The notes under the pieces were generated by a model. It saw only the letters and a program-made list of their open reading frames with translations, ran no database searches and was not told the DNA's origin. DNA of 64,000 nucleotides from Allomuricauda sp. Its GTDB lineage: Bacteria; Bacteroidota; Bacteroidia; Flavobacteriales; Flavobacteriaceae. Made by a program: the position numbers and the translations under genes. Of the stretch, positions 48,530 through 58,599 are shown piece after piece (positions within the stretch are counted from its first letter, which is position 1; every line of letters starts with the position of its first letter). The stretch is taken from NCBI RefSeq assembly GCF_013911645.1, contig NZ_JACESV010000001.1, positions 806,001 to 870,000 on the forward strand. The letters run 5' to 3'.

Positions 48530-51500
48530 TTAAAATGTTACGTTTAGGTTAAGACCATACGATCTTACCGAAGGTAATTGGCCTGACTCGTACCAACTTA
48601 TGGACTGGGCCCCTGTTGAAATCTCTGATGGGTTTATGCCCCTTGGAGCTTTTTGCCAAATCATGTAGGGGTTTCTCGCTATAAATGAAAGGCTCATTGT
48701 TTTAAAAGGTAATTTATTCATAATCTTATCACCCAAGTTATATTGAACCCTTACCTCCCTTAATTTTATAAAGGATGCATCATACAACCATTCCTCATAA
48801 ATTCTTCTACCGACCACATTTCTATAATAGGAACGGGCGTCCACATATGCTGTTACTTCCTCCCCTGTCAATTCAGAAATCCCGGTGACCTTAACCCCGC
48901 CCCCATCTTCAACGGCATCCCTCACGTTCATACCGTTATCATTTGTGGCTACTGTCAAGGCATCTTGGCCTGTTCTTACGGACAACATTTTTGATCTACT
49001 GAAGAACTGTCCTCCACCTTGGAAATCAATCATTGCTGCAATATTGAATTGGCCTATCCTAAAATTATTTTGAATTCCTCCGTTAAAATCTGGCAATACC
49101 GAACCAAAGTCGTGCGTGGCATCGGTATACAACGGCATGTTATCATCACCAAGTAATATCATCCCCGTAGCTTCATCCCTTTCATACGCTTGCCCTACCA
49201 AACTACCGAACGGCTTTCCTTCGTAGGAGTTCAAATAACTTGTAACGCTTGAGTAGGTAGTGGAATCGTAGGTATAAACATCTATGCCCGGTGCGAGTTC
49301 CACAACTTCACTTTCATTTTTATTGATGTTAAAGGTAAAATCCCATGAAAAGAAGTTGGATCTAATGGGGTTGGCATTTACCGATAGTTCAAAACCATTG
49401 TTCTGAATCAAACCTGCATTGATGATACTGGAATTATACCCACTGGTTCCTGAAACATCCAAACTTATAATCTGATCCTTGTTCTTTTGCTCATAATAAG
49501 TAAAGTCAAAGCCCAATCGATTTTTGAAAAAATCCAATTCAATTCCTGCCTCAAAAGAATTTGAAAAAGAAGGTTTTATATTGGGATTGTTCAAATTGTC
49601 CGGCACATACAGTGTATTTATGCCATTGTACACTGTTCCCACACCATAAACGGTACTGGTCTGATACGGATTCAAATCTGATCCTGCCTGCGCATAACTG
49701 GCCCTGATCTTACCGAACGACAACGGTTCCCAATTCAACAATTCACTAAAAACAATACTTCCTGATAAAGAAGGATACCAATATGAATTATTATCCTCTG
49801 GCAATGCGGACGAATTATCGTTTCGTATGGATGCATCTATAAAATAAGTTCCATCGTATCCGAATGAAACCAAACTATACAAGCTACGTATTTGTTTTTC
49901 CAAAAGATAAGAAGTGGTATTGGGTCTATCTATTGATGCATCAATATTGTAGAAGCCTGGTGTTGAAAGTCCGCCGACCGTGCTCATTGAGAGATACGAA
50001 TAACGTCGGTCATATATATTGCCACCTATACTGCCATCAAAAGAAAAATCTCCCCATGACTTTTTGTATTGTGCCAAAAATTCGTAATTGAACTCCCTGT
50101 TCTGATATTTTCCAACGGAATAGGAAGGAACTCTCCTACCGCCAAAAGCCGATCTATTTTCTATGTTTTGGGTATACATATCCGAACGGATGAATCCACT
50201 GACTTCCAATTCCGGTAAAATCTTGTACGAAATGCCTATATCTCCAAAGAAACGATCTCGTCTATCGTTGCTGTTGTTTTCATAAACTTCAAAATAAGGG
50301 TTGTTCCAATAGAGCGGATCAAAATCAGAAATCTGGCCGGATTCTGAATCTGGACGGCTCAAGTTCCAATGTAAAAATGTCCCGTCATCGTATTGATAAT
50401 CCCTCAATCTATTCATATCCAAATTACGCTGGAACCATTGTACCATGTAACTTGCCCCATATTCGGAACCTTGGCCTGGACGCTGGCCTTCATTTCTGGC
50501 ATAGTTCATATTGCTGGAAACAGTTACCTTTTCATTCAAGTTTAAACTTGCACTCAAACCAATGTTATTTCTATTGAGATATGTATTTGGGACAACGCCT
50601 TCAATACGTGTGTCATTTGCGCTTAGGCGGAAAGATGTATTCTCATTTCCTCCGGTAACGGACACACTATTGTTGTAGGTTGCACCTGTCCTGTAATAAT
50701 CTTTAACATTGTTGGGCTGTGGCACAAATGGCCTAAGTTGCCCATATTCAGGATCCTGAGGATAGAAACTGAAAACATGGCGAACAGGAGTACCGTCCAT
50801 TAAAGGCCCCCAACTTTCATCTACACTCATATCTACAAATGGTTGGCCATTATCCAGTACTCTAAAGGTCTGACTGGAACCGCCCCCGTACATATTTTGT
50901 AAGGGGATAAAATTATATGTGGATTCCAATGAAACAGAAGATGAAATCTGTACATTAACGTCTTTGACTCCTTTTTTGCCCTTTTTGGTAGTAATCATTA
51001 TAACCCCGAACTGCCCCCTGATTCCATACAATGCAGAAGCAGCTGGCCCTTTCAATACATTCACAGATTCAATATCTGCTGGGTTGATGTCCTGCGCAAG
51101 GTTTCCATAATCCGCTTGGTCACTCCCAGAGAAATTAGCGTTGGAAATTGGGGTTCCATCAATAACAATTAACGGTTGGTCTCCTCCACTAATGGAGTTC
51201 ACACCTCTAATTTTGATTTTCTGGGTACCTCCCATACTAGCCCCGGAAGCTCCAGTTACCTGTACCCCGGCAACTCGTCCGGAAAGGGATCCCAAAACAT
51301 TTTGCTCATTGGTCAAATTAAAATTATCTCCATCGACCTCTTGTGTAGCATAACCCAGCGACTTTTTATCCCTCGAAATGCCCAAAGCAGTAACCACAAC
51401 CTCCCCCAATTGTTCTGCATCTTCTTCCAAAGACACATTGATAGTCGTTTGAGTACCTACGGTAACTTCTTTTGGTTTCATTCCCAAATAAGAAAATCTC

Positions 51501-51697
51501 AAGATCTGCCCGCTAGAGGCGCTAATGGAATAGTTTCCATCAAAATCTGTAGTTGTTCCGGTGTTTGTGCCACTTACCACAATGGTCACGCCGGGCAAAG
51601 GTGTACCCGAAGTATCGGACACTGTACCAGTAACGGTCTGACCAAATGCAGCAACACAAGAAAACACTGCAATAATTGTCAAATAAATGTTTCTCAT
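48530..51697 (-). CDS. SusC/RagA family TonB-linked outer membrane protein
   Basis: VTGTVSDTSGTPLPGVTIVVSGTNTGTTTDFDGNYSI; plug IKIRGVNSISGGDQPLIVIDGTPI; DIESVNVLKGPAASALYGIRG. Confidence 0.96.
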   Translation of the reverse strand: MRNIYLTIIAVFSCVAAFGQTVTGTVSDTSGTPLPGVTIVVSGTNTGTTTDFDGNYSISASSGQILRFSYLGMKPKEVTVGTQTTINVSLEEDAEQLGEVVVTALGISRDKKSLGYATQEVDGDNFNLTNEQNVLGSLSGRVAGVQVTGASGASMGGTQKIKIRGVNSISGGDQPLIVIDGTPISNANFSGSDQADYGNLAQDINPADIESVNVLKGPAASALYGIRGQFGVIMITTKKGKKGVKDVNVQISSSVSLESTYNFIPLQNMYGGGSSQTFRVLDNGQPFVDMSVDESWGPLMDGTPVRHVFSFYPQDPEYGQLRPFVPQPNNVKDYYRTGATYNNSVSVTGGNENTSFRLSANDTRIEGVVPNTYLNRNNIGLSASLNLNEKVTVSSNMNYARNEGQRPGQGSEYGASYMVQWFQRNLDMNRLRDYQYDDGTFLHWNLSRPDSESGQISDFDPLYWNNPYFEVYENNSNDRRDRFFGDIGISYKILPELEVSGFIRSDMYTQNIENRSAFGGRRVPSYSVGKYQNREFNYEFLAQYKKSWGDFSFDGSIGGNIYDRRYSYLSMSTVGGLSTPGFYNIDASIDRPNTTSYLLEKQIRSLYSLVSFGYDGTYFIDASIRNDNSSALPEDNNSYWYPSLSGSIVFSELLNWEPLSFGKIRASYAQAGSDLNPYQTSTVYGVGTVYNGINTLYVPDNLNNPNIKPSFSNSFEAGIELDFFKNRLGFDFTYYEQKNKDQIISLDVSGTSGYNSSIINAGLIQNNGFELSVNANPIRSNFFSWDFTFNINKNESEVVELAPGIDVYTYDSTTYSSVTSYLNSYEGKPFGSLVGQAYERDEATGMILLGDDNMPLYTDATHDFGSVLPDFNGGIQNNFRIGQFNIAAMIDFQGGGQFFSRSKMLSVRTGQDALTVATNDNGMNVRDAVEDGGGVKVTGISELTGEEVTAYVDARSYYRNVVGRRIYEEWLYDASFIKLREVRVQYNLGDKIMNKLPFKTMSLSFIARNPYMIWQKAPRGINPSEISTGAQSISWYESGQLPSVRSYGLNLNVTF

Positions 51698-51991
51698 TAC
51701 TAAAGTTTGTGTTAATAGACCCGAAATTTGTTTAATTTTTTTTACAAATCAAACATTTAATCCAAAAAATGTTTAATTCATAAATATTAACTCCATTCAG
51801 TCAATAATTTTTAAATCCTTGGCAAACCTTTTAAAAAATACGTTTTTTTACCAGACTTTTTAGTGTAAAAAAATTCTCCTCCATAGCACTTTAGCTTGAC
51901 AAAATATTAACATTTTGAGTCTAAATTCTTAATTTTTACAAAAATTATTGCTATCTTTTAAATATTCTAACACTTTTAAAAGTAGAGCATT

Positions 51992-52435
51992 ATGAAAAAA
52001 TCAGTTTTACTTTTCACTATTATTCTTGTTTTCTTGCTTACAGGAAGTTTTAATGGACAAAAACCCAACAGTCCTACTATTGAAGGTACTTGGGAACTAC
52101 AAAGTTTTTATAACTATGACGGAGAAAATGTTATAGATACCATAATAAAATCTGATGGTTACAGACAGGTTAAAATGTATTCCAAAGAAAAGATTATGTG
52201 GACCCGATATGTACCGGACGACCCTAACGGTAGATTTGGCTATGGTTCATACAAAATAACGGACAGCTCATTGATCGAGGTAATTGAGTATGGTGACGAC
52301 GAGATGATGAAAGCTCTGGATACCATGCGAAACTTCACTTTTGAGCTCATCTTAAAAGAAAATACATTCAGCCAAATTACAGTTGACTCGGATGGCAACA
52401 GAACTTTTTCAGAAAATTACAAGCGGATTGATTGA
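51992..52435 (+). CDS. Secreted lipocalin-like hypothetical protein
   Basis: Signal peptide; IEGTWELQSFYNYDGENV. Confidence 0.65.
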   Translation: MKKSVLLFTIILVFLLTGSFNGQKPNSPTIEGTWELQSFYNYDGENVIDTIIKSDGYRQVKMYSKEKIMWTRYVPDDPNGRFGYGSYKITDSSLIEVIEYGDDEMMKALDTMRNFTFELILKENTFSQITVDSDGNRTFSENYKRID

Positions 52436-52449
52436 GTTACAATCAACAA

Positions 52450-52486
52450 AAAAGGCACTGAAGTTTCAGTGCCTTTTAAATTTTTA
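52450..52486. terminator. Intrinsic terminator between convergent genes
   Basis: aaaaggcactgaagtttcagtgccttttaaattttt. Confidence 0.85.
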
Positions 52487-52500
52487 GTACAAACTACTAC

Positions 52501-53469
52501 TTATGATGCCAATACTTCTTTGCTCTCTACCGAAGCCAAGTAACGCTCTGCATCCAAAGCGGCCATACATCCAGTTCCTGCAGCAGTAACCGCCTGTCGG
52601 TATATTTTATCCTGCGCATCGCCACTGGCAAAAACACCTGGTTTGTTTGTTTTGGTAGATTTTGGCTGAGTAATAATGTAGCCTGTTTCGTCCATATCCA
52701 ATTGTCCCTTAAATATATCGGTATTAGGTTTATGCCCAATGGCGATAAACAATCCTGTAACTGGTATTTCTTCTTTCTCACCAGTTTGATTGTTCACCAC
52801 ACGAACACCTTCCACAACCTGTTCTCCCAAAACTTCATCTATTTCGGTATTGTATCGGATTTCAATATTGTCCAAACTATTTACACGATGCTGCATGGCT
52901 TTGGAAGCCCGCATGTAGTCTTTACGAACCAACATGGTCACTTTTGTGCATATATTGGCTAAATAGGATGCTTCCTCTGCCGCAGTATCCCCAGCTCCCA
53001 CAATGGCCACATCCTGACCTTTATAGAAAAAACCGTCGCAAACCGCACAGGCCGATACTCCACCGCCCCTTAGTCGCTGCTCGCTTGGTATATTCAAGTA
53101 CTTGGCGGAAGCTCCTGTTGAGATTATCACGGTTTCAGCTTCCAATTGGGTGGAATCGTCGACTGTAATTTTATGTATTCCACCAACCTCATCACTAAGT
53201 TCCACAGCGGTTACCATACCAATTCTCACCTCGGTACCAAACCTTTCTGCCTGCTGTTGCAACTGCATCATCATGGTTGGGCCATCGATACCTTCTGGAT
53301 AGCCTGGGAAATTATCCACTTCGGTAGTAGTGGTCAATTGCCCACCGGGCTCCATTCCGGTGTACATTACTGGTTTTAAATCTGCCCTAGAGGCATAAAT
53401 GGCCGCGGTATAACCGGCTGGTCCTGATCCAATGATCAATGTTTTGATTCTTTCCACTTGTTCTGACAT
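52501..53469 (-). CDS. trxB: Thioredoxin-disulfide reductase
   Basis: GSGPAGYTAAIYASRADLKPVMYTGMEPGGQLTTTTEVDNFPG; redox motif CAVCDGFFY. Confidence 0.95.
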   Translation of the reverse strand: MSEQVERIKTLIIGSGPAGYTAAIYASRADLKPVMYTGMEPGGQLTTTTEVDNFPGYPEGIDGPTMMMQLQQQAERFGTEVRIGMVTAVELSDEVGGIHKITVDDSTQLEAETVIISTGASAKYLNIPSEQRLRGGGVSACAVCDGFFYKGQDVAIVGAGDTAAEEASYLANICTKVTMLVRKDYMRASKAMQHRVNSLDNIEIRYNTEIDEVLGEQVVEGVRVVNNQTGEKEEIPVTGLFIAIGHKPNTDIFKGQLDMDETGYIITQPKSTKTNKPGVFASGDAQDKIYRQAVTAAGTGCMAALDAERYLASVESKEVLAS

Positions 53470-53611
53470 AAATCTTCTTCCTGAAATGTTACTTTACAAA
53501 AGTAGGTTTTTTGTCCAAAACCTTACACCATGCCGTTTTTATGTTTTCTTAAAAGATGTGAACAATTGTGAATGATTCGACTCTTTGCCGTATTTTAAAT
53601 CTTTCCCAAAT

Positions 53612-53639
53612 AAAAAGGAGCCGTAAAAACGGCTCCTTT
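53612..53639 (-). terminator. Intrinsic terminator (minus strand)
   Basis: ggagccgtttttacggctccttttta on the minus strand. Confidence 0.7.
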
Positions 53640-53850
53640 CCGAAAAAGTAGGTCAAATTTATGGGAACATAATTTGATCTTAGAAAACCGTTACAACCAA
53701 GGGGCTCAACCTCAAAAACCCCTTGGAGCAACGTAAACCTTGTTATAAATAAGATATTAGGTAAAGAACACATAGTACCCTATAATCACCCCATCCTATT
53801 CTTAAGGTTTTAACTCAAGCTGTAAAGCTTTGCGTTAACTGGAACAAACA
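53640..53850 (-). ncRNA. Candidate structured ncRNA or long 3'UTR between rimK-like gene and trxB
   Basis: Several stem-loops followed by a minus-strand terminator; no convincing ORF. Confidence 0.25.
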
Positions 53851-54017
53851 TACTATTGTCCTTTGATTTGGAAGGGGTACAATTAACCAATGGGGCTTCT
53901 CCGTTTACGGATGCCCGTTTTCAATTTATATTTGGATTTTTGGAGCCTTGTGTAGGAAAATATATCTAAAAATAGATAATTATTTGAATTTCAAATAATT
54001 GAGTAAAATCAGTGGCC

Positions 54018-55388
54018 TTATTGCTTATATTTCAATTTTTTCTCGATAGTCTCTATCATCACATTGGCAATATCCTTTCCCGTAGTATTTTCAATTCCTT
54101 GAAGCCCCGGTGAAGAATTCACCTCCAAAAGCAAGGGGCCTTTGTTAGACCGGATAAGGTCAACCCCTGCAACATCCAAATTAAAGACCTTTGCAGATTT
54201 AATGGCCAATTTTCGCTCCTCTGGGGTTATCTTAACTTTTGATGCTGCCCCACCTTGGTGGATATTGGCCCTAAACTCTCCTTTTTCTGCAGTACGTTGC
54301 ATGGAGGCCACCACTTTTCCGTTCACTACAAAACAACGAATATCGTGCCCGTTGGCTTCTTTGATGAACTCTTGTACCAAAATGTTGGTCTGTACACTTT
54401 TAAAAGCGTTGATCACACTCTCCGCCGCTTTATTGGTTTCGGCCAAGACCACCCCTTTTCCTTGGGTGCTCTCCAACAATTTAATTATGAGCGGGGCTCC
54501 ACTTACCATACGAATAAGGTCTTTGGTATCCATCGGGGATTTGGCAAAGCCCGTAGTGGGTATATGAATATCGTTTTTGGAGAACAATTGTGATGCAAAA
54601 AGCTTGTCCCTAGATCTACCAATGGAGTCAGCAGAGTTTAAACAATACACCCCCAATGTATCAAACTGCCTTAAAAGAGCACAACCGTAAAAAGTAACGG
54701 CGGGTTTAATTCTTGGAATCACGGCATCGAACTTATCCAAAATGTTTCCGCCACGGTATCTAATCTCGGGAGTTGCGGCATCCAATTTCATGTAAACGTG
54801 CTCCACATTCAAAAAAACCACTTTATGGCCCCGCATCTCGCCTGCCTCAATAATTCTTTTGTTGCTGTACAGGTTTGGGTTACTGGCCAACAACCCCAAT
54901 CGAAGTCCTTTTTTCTCCGTAGTGAAGGGTTGGTACTTTTGCTCAAGGTCCTCATCGGAAATATCTCCCTGCACAAAACTTTGGGATGGGTCTACCAAAT
55001 ATCGTCCATTGATCGCCTCACGACCAAGCAACATTCGATACTCCATGGTGTCTCTATTGGCCAGGGTAAGTTCAATTTCATAGACATTGCCCGAAATATT
55101 TACATTGGTCTTGATTACGGGACGTTCCTCTGCAATGCCTTGCGAACTTTTTACGCTACGCACATCGACCAACTTGGCCTGACACAAGATGGATATACTT
55201 CTATTGTCTTGAACCGGGTTTACCTCAAAACGTACCCATTCTTCGAGGCCTTTGTTAAAAATTTTAATCTTACTGGCTTGAATGGATGATGTTTTTGCTC
55301 CGGAATCTACTCTGGCCTTTATGGCCGGAATTCTCAAATCATCAAACTGGCACCATTCTTCGCTGCCCAAAATTTTAAAATCGTTCAA
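54018..55388 (-). CDS. rimK: RimB-like (retropepsin-like) domain fused to RimK-type ATP-grasp glutamate ligase
   Basis: N-term [23 protein letters not shown]-term ATP-grasp [52 protein letters not shown]. Confidence 0.9.
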   Translation of the reverse strand: MNDFKILGSEEWCQFDDLRIPAIKARVDSGAKTSSIQASKIKIFNKGLEEWVRFEVNPVQDNRSISILCQAKLVDVRSVKSSQGIAEERPVIKTNVNISGNVYEIELTLANRDTMEYRMLLGREAINGRYLVDPSQSFVQGDISDEDLEQKYQPFTTEKKGLRLGLLASNPNLYSNKRIIEAGEMRGHKVVFLNVEHVYMKLDAATPEIRYRGGNILDKFDAVIPRIKPAVTFYGCALLRQFDTLGVYCLNSADSIGRSRDKLFASQLFSKNDIHIPTTGFAKSPMDTKDLIRMVSGAPLIIKLLESTQGKGVVLAETNKAAESVINAFKSVQTNILVQEFIKEANGHDIRCFVVNGKVVASMQRTAEKGEFRANIHQGGAASKVKITPEERKLAIKSAKVFNLDVAGVDLIRSNKGPLLLEVNSSPGLQGIENTTGKDIANVMIETIEKKLKYKQ

Positions 55389-55401
55389 AACAAATATGTA
55401 T

Positions 55402-56187
55402 TTAACTAATTAATCGCATAATGAACAGGTCCACAACCTCGACCAAAATCAAGATAATAATAATCCACTCAAGCCTGCTACTTTCCCTATGGTCCATAAT
55501 ATTCATGAACAGACTGAGGTTTTCCTTGATCACATTGCCCTGTTCCTTTATATTTCGGTACCTTTCCTTTAGGTCAAAGATTTGTTTTAAACCTTTGTCC
55601 AATCGGTCGAGCTCCAAATCTTCCCAAACTACTTCGTGGGAATCAAAAATATAGAGGTTTTCGGAAATTTGATTGTTAATGTTCAATACTTTGGCGATAT
55701 GTTTTTTCAACTTTTTCCCTCCTATGTCCAACTTTCCTTTTTGCTCCAAATATGTGGTATGCTGTCGGGTTTCTTTCATGGCCTCTTCCGATAGTCCCTC
55801 AAAATAATCCAGGGCCACAGATTGCGACAAATGCAACAATGCCAAACGAATGCCTTCTACATTGGATTCTGGCAATATTACCTTATCATGGTCAATGATT
55901 GCTTCTTCCTGATCGTTCACCAATTCCATATCCATGGTTTCAGTGATGTAGGATTCCTTCCATTCCTTGCCAAAAGGCTTGATTTCGCCCAAAAGTTGGC
56001 TTATGTCCGCCTCACTGTATCCAAAAAAGGATATAACACCGTATCTGAAGACATAAAGGTAACGTGATGCATCGGAATAAAAAAGTTCATCCCTATCACC
56101 ATAAACAAGTTCCTTGACCAAAGCTTTCCTGCAAGCTGGGATATTGATACTCGCTGCCAAGTGCAGAGCCATTGCCTTTGATTCCAT
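55402..56187 (-). CDS. RMD1/DUF155 family protein
   Basis: [27 protein letters not shown]-terminal [19 protein letters not shown]. Confidence 0.85.
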   Translation of the reverse strand: MESKAMALHLAASINIPACRKALVKELVYGDRDELFYSDASRYLYVFRYGVISFFGYSEADISQLLGEIKPFGKEWKESYITETMDMELVNDQEEAIIDHDKVILPESNVEGIRLALLHLSQSVALDYFEGLSEEAMKETRQHTTYLEQKGKLDIGGKKLKKHIAKVLNINNQISENLYIFDSHEVVWEDLELDRLDKGLKQIFDLKERYRNIKEQGNVIKENLSLFMNIMDHRESSRLEWIIIILILVEVVDLFIMRLIS

Positions 56188-56217
56188 TTTGGTAAGCTAT
56201 TAATATGATTAAAACCA

Positions 56218-56336
56218 GTCAGTTCGAATTTTTTCCTTTAGGAAAAAGTACCTGCCTGCCGGTGGCAGGTCGAGAACAAGGTCTATTTCTCGATACATTT
56301 TTTTGAACTTAGGTTCAAAAAACCACTCGAAATGAC
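56218..56336. repeat. Nested palindromic intergenic repeat
   Basis: gtcagttcga...acctgcctgccggtggcaggt cgagaac...actcgaaatgac. Confidence 0.6.
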
Positions 56337-56368
56337 CACTTTTTGGCAAAATGTGTTTCGAGTTAACA

Positions 56369-56677
56369 TTATTCTTCTTCCGAAGCCTCAAGCTCATCGG
56401 TATCCAAATCTGAGTCTTCGCTATCATCGTTGTCCGAATCATCAAAATCCTCCATGGCCATCACCAAACGTTTGCTAACTTTTACCAAATAGGCGGTGTC
56501 TTCGGTACGGACCTCAACACACTCAACTACCTCATTATTGGCGTTCCGGTAGGTAACAATGTCATCATCATCGTATCCATCGGGAAATTTTTCCACAAGA
56601 AGATTGAGCATGTTTTTATCCAACTTTTTGTAGTCTACTATCACTCGTTTTAAAACTGGTATTTGTCCTTTTCTCAT
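56369..56677 (-). CDS. Small conserved-looking protein with acidic C-terminal tail
   Basis: MRKGQIPVLKRVIVDYKKLDKNMLNLLVEKFPDGYDDDDIVTYRN; 2 bp downstream of the DHS-like gene. Confidence 0.7.
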   Translation of the reverse strand: MRKGQIPVLKRVIVDYKKLDKNMLNLLVEKFPDGYDDDDIVTYRNANNEVVECVEVRTEDTAYLVKVSKRLVMAMEDFDDSDNDDSEDSDLDTDELEASEEE

Positions 56678-56679
56678 GG

Positions 56680-57654
56680 CTACATGTCTAATAGATAAGC
56701 AAAAATCAAAGGCGCCACAATGGTCGCATCCGATTCTACAATAAATTTGGGTGTGTCAATATCCAATTTGCCCCAAGTGATTTTCTCGTTGGGAACGGCT
56801 CCGGAGTATGACCCGTAACTTGTAGTGGAATCACTGATTTGGCAAAAATAGCTCCAAAATGGCGTTTCTGTCTGTTCCAAGTCTTGATAGAGCATCGGTA
56901 CCACACAAATAGGGAAATCTCCTGCGATACCTCCACCAATTTGGAAGAACCCAATACCGTTTTCCGAGTTTTTCTGATACCAATCGGCCAAAAAAGTCAT
57001 ATACTCAATACCGGATTTTACGGTACTGGCCTTAAGTTCGCCTTTGATCACGTAGCTGGCAAAAATGTTACCCATGGTGCTATCTTCCCAACCGGGGACC
57101 ACAATGGGCAAGTTTTTTTCTGCTGCCGCATACATCCAAGAATCCTTTATGTCTATTTCGTAGTACTGCTCCAAAACACCCGAAAGCAGGAGTTTGTACA
57201 TAAACTCATGCGGAAAATAACGCTCTCCATTGGCCTCTGCCTCTTTCCAAATGTCGTAAATGTGTTTTTGCAGCCTTCTAAAGGCTTCTTCTTCGGGAAT
57301 GCAGGTGTCAGTTACTCGGTTTAGACCTTTTTCCAAAAGGTCCCACTCTTCTTGTGGGGTCAAATCCCTGTAGTTGGGCACTCTTTTGTAGTGGGAGTGT
57401 GCTACCAGGTTCATTAAATCCTCTTCGAGATTGGCCCCTGTGCAAGATATAATATGAACTTTATCAGTACGGATCATTTCCGCAAATATTTTGCCCAATT
57501 CGGCCGTACTCATCGCCCCAGCCAAGGAAACCAACATTTTGGACCCCTTGTTCAATTGCTCTTCGTAGCCTTTGGCCGCATCCACCAAAGCGGCAGAGTT
57601 AAAGTGCAAAAAGTATTTTTGTATAAATTGTGATATTTCTCCTTTGTTACTCAT
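56680..57654 (-). CDS. Deoxyhypusine synthase family protein (possible polyamine-forming enzyme)
   Basis: LAGAMSTAELGKIFAEMI; SCTGANLEEDLMNLVAHSHY; KITWGKL includes the DHS WGK lysine motif. Confidence 0.88.
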   Translation of the reverse strand: MSNKGEISQFIQKYFLHFNSAALVDAAKGYEEQLNKGSKMLVSLAGAMSTAELGKIFAEMIRTDKVHIISCTGANLEEDLMNLVAHSHYKRVPNYRDLTPQEEWDLLEKGLNRVTDTCIPEEEAFRRLQKHIYDIWKEAEANGERYFPHEFMYKLLLSGVLEQYYEIDIKDSWMYAAAEKNLPIVVPGWEDSTMGNIFASYVIKGELKASTVKSGIEYMTFLADWYQKNSENGIGFFQIGGGIAGDFPICVVPMLYQDLEQTETPFWSYFCQISDSTTSYGSYSGAVPNEKITWGKLDIDTPKFIVESDATIVAPLIFAYLLDM

Positions 57655-57707
57655 TGTAATTACTATGTTTTTGGAATTTTCGAAGACTGTGTAGTTGCTT
57701 CAAATCT

Positions 57708-58580
57708 TTATTCCGTGAAATCGTTGTTTTCTGAAAATTTATAGCTCAACATTTTGTAGTAGAGCTTTGCTGCCAAGAAATCTGATGATTTATCGACATC
57801 ATTTGGACACAATTCCACAATATCGAAACCAACAACATTCTTTTCATTAAAAACTCTTCGTAAAAATTCAAGGGTTTCGTACCACAAGAGTCCGCCTGGC
57901 TCCGGTGTTCCGGTTGATGGCAATATGGATGGGTCGAAAGCATCCAAATCAAAAGTGATGTACACATTGTCCGTCATTAAATCGAGGGCGGAATCCATCC
58001 AAAAATCATCGGAAACCATTTCGTGGGCAAAGAACACCTTGTCCCTGTCCATCACCAAGGTCTCGGCATGATCCATACTGCGAATACCTACTTGTACCAA
58101 ATTTGTGGTCTCGTTGGCTTCATATAAGGCACAGGCATGATTGTATTTAGTGCCTCCATATTCTTTGCGCAAATCGGCATGTGCATCAATCTGAAGCACG
58201 GTAAAATCTTCAAAACATTCGTTGAAAGCTCTTATGGCCCCAATGGAAATGGAATGCTCCCCTCCTATCATGGTCACCAATTTGTTCCGGTTGATGTACT
58301 CTTTAACGGTTTTGTGTACCGCTGCTACCATGGTTTCGGGCGATGCAAAATCTTCTATGGCATCCGCCAAGTAAACCCCTTGTTTATAAACTTCGCTATC
58401 CGTTTCAATATCGTAAACCTCCATATTTTCCGAGGCTTCCAAAAAGGCTTCGGGACCTTTGTCCGCACCTTTTCCCCAAGTACTCGTACCATCATAAGGT
58501 ACTGGCAACAATACTACTTTGGCTTTTTCGGCCGTGCCGTATTCTTTTGGAATACCGGCGTATGTTCTTTCTGTTTTCAT
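57708..58580 (-). CDS. speB: Agmatinase
   Basis: Ureohydrolase motifs GGEHSISIGAIRA, DAHADLR, FDLDAFDPS; start trimmed to MKTERTYAG. Confidence 0.9.
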   Translation of the reverse strand: MKTERTYAGIPKEYGTAEKAKVVLLPVPYDGTSTWGKGADKGPEAFLEASENMEVYDIETDSEVYKQGVYLADAIEDFASPETMVAAVHKTVKEYINRNKLVTMIGGEHSISIGAIRAFNECFEDFTVLQIDAHADLRKEYGGTKYNHACALYEANETTNLVQVGIRSMDHAETLVMDRDKVFFAHEMVSDDFWMDSALDLMTDNVYITFDLDAFDPSILPSTGTPEPGGLLWYETLEFLRRVFNEKNVVGFDIVELCPNDVDKSSDFLAAKLYYKMLSYKFSENNDFTE

Positions 58581-58599
58581 TTTTTTTATAATTCCTTTT

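Noticed and set aside
47127-51697. Polysaccharide utilisation locus
   Set aside because: SusCD pair present but no adjacent glycoside hydrolase, sulfatase or dedicated regulator; substrate cannot be inferred.
53549-53773. 74-aa ORF in the trxB upstream gap
   Set aside because: Translates through the terminator and stem-loops, with no protein-like features.
56209-56445. 78-aa minus-strand ORF
   Set aside because: Lies on the nested palindromic repeat and overlaps the better-supported 102-aa gene.
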